DNA from: SLRI01 sp964576715
GTDB taxonomy: Bacteria > Pseudomonadota > Alphaproteobacteria > Geminicoccales > Geminicoccaceae
Assembly (NCBI GenBank): GCA_964576715.1
Contig: CAZNWE010000065.1
Coordinates: 1-24,108, forward strand
Direction of reading: 5' to 3'
DNA length: 24,108 nt
The notes beneath the pieces were generated by a model. It made no database searches, was not told where the DNA came from, and was given only the letters and a program-made list of their open reading frames with translations. Positions 21,304-24,108 of the stretch are shown in pieces (position 1 is the first letter of the stretch; each line of letters opens with the position of its first letter). A program made the translations under genes and the position numbers.

Positions 21304-22101
21304 TCAGCGGTTGCCGGGGGTGAGCTCCCGGATCATCGGCGCCATGCCGGCGGTGAGGCCGCCGTCGACCACGAGATTGGCGCCGTTGACGAAGCCGGCC
21401 TCGTCGGCGGCGATGAAGGCGACCGCGGCGGCGATATCCTCAGGGGTGCCCACCCGGCCCACCGGATACCAGCGGGCGAGCTTCTCGAAGATCTGCGGGT
21501 CCTCCTTCAAGCGATGGGTCCAGCTCGGGTTCTCCGTCTTGACCGTGCCCGGAACGACGGCGTTGCAGCGGATGCCCCTGGGCCCGAACTCGGTGGCGAT
21601 CTGTCGGGTCAGCGCCAAGAGCCCGGCCTTGGCCGCACTGTAGGCCGGGTTGCCGAGCGCGGTGAGCGCGTTGACCGAGGCGATGTTGACGATGGAGCCC
21701 TGCCCCCGCTCGCTCATGCCGGTGAGCACGGCCATGGCCATCGCCCAGGCGGCGCGCAGGGTCACGGCGAACTCGCCGTCCCAGCTGGCCGCGTCGGTGT
21801 TGGCAAGGTCGGCCGGGCCGGTTTGGGCGGCGTTGTTGACGAGGACGTGCAACGGGCCGAGCGCCTTCTCGGCCGCCTCGACCAGCCGGGCCGGCGCCCC
21901 TGCCGCGGCGATGTCCGCCTCGAGCGCCACCGCCGTTCGGCCCATGGCACCGATCGCCTTCGCGACCGCGTGCGCTGGCTCGCTGTCCCGGTCGACCACG
22001 GCGACGGCGGCCCCCTCCGCGGCGAGGCGCAGGGCGATGGCGCGGCCGATGCCGCGACCACCACCGGTGAGCAGCACGGTCTTGGCGAGGAACCGCTTCA
22101 C
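21304..22101 (-). CDS. Short-chain dehydrogenase/reductase (classical SDR)
   Basis: A 265-residue NAD(P)-dependent oxidoreductase. The cofactor motif is TGGGRGIG (12-19); Asp37 after the second strand suggests NAD preference. NNAA is at 89-92, and the catalytic set is Ser142, Tyr154 and Lys158 (YSAAK). The C-terminal segment DEAGFVNGANLVVDGGLTAG is typical. The start is GTG at 22101, overlapping the stop of the upstream gene as GTGA; translational coupling is likely because no strong ribosome-binding site is present. The substrate is unknown, and sugar or hydroxy-acid oxidation is common in this family. It is convergent with the lyase gene: the stops are two bases apart and form the palindrome TGAGCTCA. 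Confidence 0.92.
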   Translation of the reverse strand: MKRFLAKTVLLTGGGRGIGRAIALRLAAEGAAVAVVDRDSEPAHAVAKAIGAMGRTAVALEADIAAAGAPARLVEAAEKALGPLHVLVNNAAQTGPADLANTDAASWDGEFAVTLRAAWAMAMAVLTGMSERGQGSIVNIASVNALTALGNPAYSAAKAGLLALTRQIATEFGPRGIRCNAVVPGTVKTENPSWTHRLKEDPQIFEKLARWYPVGRVGTPEDIAAAVAFIAADEAGFVNGANLVVDGGLTAGMAPMIRELTPGNR

Positions 22102-23285
22102 CGCCCGGCATCCCAGGCGGCGAAGCCGGCCCTGACCTGCTCGAGGGCGGTGAGCCGCCAGTGGCCGTAGGCATAGAAGGCGAGGCTCTCGACCTTGCCG
22201 TCGAGGAGGGCGCTGACGGCGGCCACGGTCTCCGACCCGCAGGCGAGGTCGGGATGGGTCGGGCGCAACACCGCACCGAGTGGCGCCCCGGCGCCGATCC
22301 GTCGGCGCACGTCGAAGAGATCGTCACGGACGGCGGCGGCCGAGGCTTCGTAGAAGCAGACGTCCAGCCGGTCGACGGCTCGGCTCAGCAGTGCGAGGTC
22401 GCTGCCTTCGATCCAGGACCTGGCGGTCGGCCGCTGCACCGAGGGGATGACGCGAAGCTCGGTCGTCTGCGGCAGCTGCGCCTTGATCTCGGCGAGGAGC
22501 GCGGCGACCGACCGGCAGCGCCAGTGCAGATACGCGGCGAGCTCGCCGTCGCCGACCAGATCGGCGGCCAGCCATTCCGCCGCCCGCGCGCCCGGGGCGA
22601 CCTCGCAAGCGAGCCAGGCCTCGATCCGGGCCGCAACGCGGTGCCGCAGGCCTTCGGCGTCGATGCCGGCAGCCTTGGCGGCGGCGATCGTCTCGGTGGC
22701 GAAGCACAAGCCGAGATAGAGCTCGATCCAGGGGTCGAGCGGCAGCATCGCGAACTCGTGGTGGTAGCCGTGCGCGTAGGGCAGCCAGCCCGGGGTCTCG
22801 AGGGTGATCGCCGAAAGCTCGTAGCGACTGGCGAGGTCGCTGGTGAGGTCGACGAGGTAGTGGCGGACGTCGGGATGCGCCGGGTTCAGGCTGTAGAACA
22901 GCCCGTCGCCCATGGCATTGCGGGTGACCAGCTCGGGATGGGCCTGGCCCAGCCGGGTGTTGTGGCAGCAGACGGTCCAGGCGACCCGCGCCATGTCGGG
23001 GGCGGCTCGGGCGAGCTCGGCCAGCGGATCGACATGCTCGAGCATCGGGTGCGGGAGCGGCTGCAGCCGGCGGTAGCGGGCGGGGTCGTGGCGGAAGTAG
23101 ATCGTGCCGTCGTCGGGAAAATAGACCTTGCCCGAGTGCCCGTGCGGCCGGATGAACTTGCCGGCATGATAGCTCGTGGCCATGGTGATGGTGTCGGCGC
23201 CGGCGTCGCGCAGCCGGTCGGTGACCGCTTTCGGACCCTCGTCGACGAGGTCCCAGGCGTAGAGATAGACGGCTTTCTCCGACAT
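22098..23285 (-). CDS. Uncharacterised protein with a glycoside-hydrolase-like TIM-barrel pattern
   Basis: A 395-residue soluble protein with no signal peptide that I cannot assign to a characterised enzyme. It starts MSEKAVYLYAWDLVDEG, followed by ITMATSYHAGKFIRPHG (about 33-49) and KVYFPDDGTIYFR (53-65). SLNPAHPDVR (132-141) followed by LASRYELSAITLETPGW (151-167, Glu163) recalls the strand pattern of GHL-type glycosidase barrels, in which an acidic residue ends a strand. HGYHHEFAML follows. The pattern resemblance is from memory and weak. The ATG at 23285 with GGGAAA upstream is preferred to an in-frame GTG at 23318. Its stop overlaps the SDR start (GTGA), so both genes probably act in one pathway, perhaps on a sugar derivative. 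Confidence 0.75.
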   Translation of the reverse strand: MSEKAVYLYAWDLVDEGPKAVTDRLRDAGADTITMATSYHAGKFIRPHGHSGKVYFPDDGTIYFRHDPARYRRLQPLPHPMLEHVDPLAELARAAPDMARVAWTVCCHNTRLGQAHPELVTRNAMGDGLFYSLNPAHPDVRHYLVDLTSDLASRYELSAITLETPGWLPYAHGYHHEFAMLPLDPWIELYLGLCFATETIAAAKAAGIDAEGLRHRVAARIEAWLACEVAPGARAAEWLAADLVGDGELAAYLHWRCRSVAALLAEIKAQLPQTTELRVIPSVQRPTARSWIEGSDLALLSRAVDRLDVCFYEASAAAVRDDLFDVRRRIGAGAPLGAVLRPTHPDLACGSETVAAVSALLDGKVESLAFYAYGHWRLTALEQVRAGFAAWDAGR

Positions 23286-23453
23286 CGCATTTCCCGCGCC
23301 GGCCGACCCCTTTCGCACCCCGAAAGTGGCCTTCTTGCCTTTGGCCGGCGTTGGTAGGAGATCGGCTTTCGCGAATCAAGCAGCGCCGGCGCGCCGCTTC
23401 GGGCTTCGGATGGTGCCGCGACATAATCGCCGGAAGCGAGCCCCCAGAGCAAG

Positions 23454-23482
23454 CGAACGGCCGGGTCGAGCCCGGCCGTTCG
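23454..23482 (-). terminator. 12-bp perfect hairpin downstream of the porin gene
   Basis: CGAACGGCCGGG (23454-23465) and CCCGGCCGTTCG (23471-23482) form a 12-bp perfect stem with a 5-nt loop, about 35 bases after the porin stop on the minus strand. On that strand it is followed by CTTGCTCT, only mildly T-rich. It is the likely end of the porin transcript. Confidence 0.55.
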
Positions 23483-23493
23483 TCGCGCGATGA

Positions 23494-23510
23494 GCTGGCG
23501 TCGCGCCAGC
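23494..23510 (-). terminator. Second hairpin immediately after the porin stop
   Basis: GCTGGCG (23494-23500) and CGCCAGC (23504-23510) form a 7-bp stem with a 3-nt loop, starting four bases after the porin stop. With the larger hairpin that follows, it makes a tandem 3' structure, probably assisting termination or protecting the mRNA. Confidence 0.4.
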
Positions 23511-23514
23511 GACG

Positions 23515-24108
23515 TCAGAACTTGACGCGTGAGCCCGCGGAGAAAACGTGCACATCATCGAAATCGGCACCGTTGCGGTCGAGAGCGTGCCACCGGTAGC
23601 CGCCGAACAGTTCAATACCCCAGTCGGAGACCACCTGCACCATGTAGAGGCCGACGGAATTCGCCTCGTCGCTGTTGACCGACACATCCTCGGACCGGTT
23701 GTAGTCGATCGAGAACCGCGATTGGCCAAAGGTGAACAGGTCGGTCCGGTAGCCGAGCTTCGCATAATAGAAGACACCGTTGTCGCGGTCGGTTTCCTCA
23801 CGGGTGCCGGCGGCAACAGTCAAGTTGAGGCCGGTCGGATTGTGCAGGATCGAGGCCGAACCGTTGATGATGTAGTCGCTGTCACCGCCCGGGTCGGAGT
23901 AACCGGCCGCCGCACCGGCCTCGAAATCGCTGAATTCGCCACCCCATACGAGCCCGGCACTCCAGCGCTGATCGGAGATGTAGTCGACGGACGCCACGAA
24001 TCCGCCGGGCAGCTCCGGCGTATCGTAGCGGATGCGGTCGCGACGCCCCAGCCCGTCGTAATTGGTGAAGACGTCGCCGATCTGCGCGGTCTCATCGTAT
24101 TCGTCGGT
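23515..24108 (-). CDS. Outer-membrane beta-barrel porin, C-terminal part
   Basis: The gene runs off the right edge; 197 C-terminal codons are visible. The sequence alternates hydrophobic and polar residues in repeated strands (FVASVDYIS, WSAGLVWGG, GLNLTVAAG, VFYYAKLGYR, GLYMVQVVSDWGIELFGGYRWHAL) with acidic turns such as DPGGDSD. It ends VKF, and the terminal Phe is the outer-membrane assembly signal of Gram-negative porins. RIRYDTPELPGGFVASVDY near the edge is typical of the Porin_4-type general porins of alphaproteobacteria. An internal GTG at 23997 is not the start, because the frame stays open to the window end. Solute specificity is not visible. Confidence 0.85.
   Translation of the reverse strand, partial: TDEYDETAQIGDVFTNYDGLGRRDRIRYDTPELPGGFVASVDYISDQRWSAGLVWGGEFSDFEAGAAAGYSDPGGDSDYIINGSASILHNPTGLNLTVAAGTREETDRDNGVFYYAKLGYRTDLFTFGQSRFSIDYNRSEDVSVNSDEANSVGLYMVQVVSDWGIELFGGYRWHALDRNGADFDDVHVFSAGSRVKF

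Noticed and set aside
21299..21306. 8-bp palindrome TGAGCTCA between the lyase and SDR genes
   Set aside because: It is simply two convergent TGA stop codons separated by GC; no hairpin or T-run extends it.
21298..23357. Plus-strand frames opposite the SDR and the 395-residue protein
   Set aside because: They are low-complexity Gly/Arg/Val-rich translations. The minus-strand frames have clear start, stop and motif structure.

Overview
The window is very GC-rich DNA in which nearly every codon ends in G or C. The glutamate-cysteine ligase is of the plant/alphaproteobacterial type. A tripartite tricarboxylate transporter and a Gram-negative porin are also present. Together these suggest a free-living, high-GC alphaproteobacterium, possibly in the broad Rhodospirillales area; that placement is inference. 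I recognise no tRNA, rRNA, CRISPR array, insertion sequence, phage gene or origin. No stretch of 300 bases or more lacks a gene. The longest gaps are 1699-1957, 6231-6461, 23286-23514 and 370-591.

Layout. (1) 1-1698: the 5' part of a beta-keto acid cleavage enzyme on the minus strand, divergent from a D-threonine-aldolase-type PLP enzyme. (2) 1958-4987, minus strand: a glyoxylate/hydroxypyruvate reductase, an orphan ParA-type ATPase and glutamate-cysteine ligase, closely spaced in that order of transcription. (3) 5164-6230, plus strand: a secreted protein with four EF-hands at an exact 24-residue period, overlapping by ATGA a lipoprotein with a peptidoglycan-binding domain. (4) 6462-7973: a glutamine-hydrolysing asparagine synthetase. 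(5) 7986-16043: a galactoside locus. A MelR-like AraC regulator is divergent from a tightly packed operon: sugar-binding protein, two permeases, GH36 alpha-galactosidase and GH42 beta-galactosidase. No ATPase gene for the transporter is present. (6) 16120-21301: a CaiB/BaiF CoA-transferase, then the TctC-TctB-TctA importer, then a citrate-synthase-like lyase of about 260 residues (citryl-CoA lyase type). (7) 21304-23285, minus strand: an uncharacterised TIM-barrel-like protein overlapping (GTGA) a short-chain dehydrogenase. (8) 23515-24108: the C-terminal part of an outer-membrane porin, followed by two hairpins.

How the genes work together. The galactoside locus reads as import of galactosyl oligosaccharides followed by removal of alpha- and beta-linked galactose in the cytoplasm, under a regulator resembling E. 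coli MelR. The CoA-transferase/Tct/lyase block reads as a carboxylate pathway: Tct uptake, conversion to a CoA thioester by CoA transfer, and retro-Claisen cleavage by the lyase. This would avoid both ATP-dependent citryl-CoA synthesis and the classical citrate lyase complex. It is the least conventional system here and the best candidate for something undescribed; its substrate cannot be read from the sequence.
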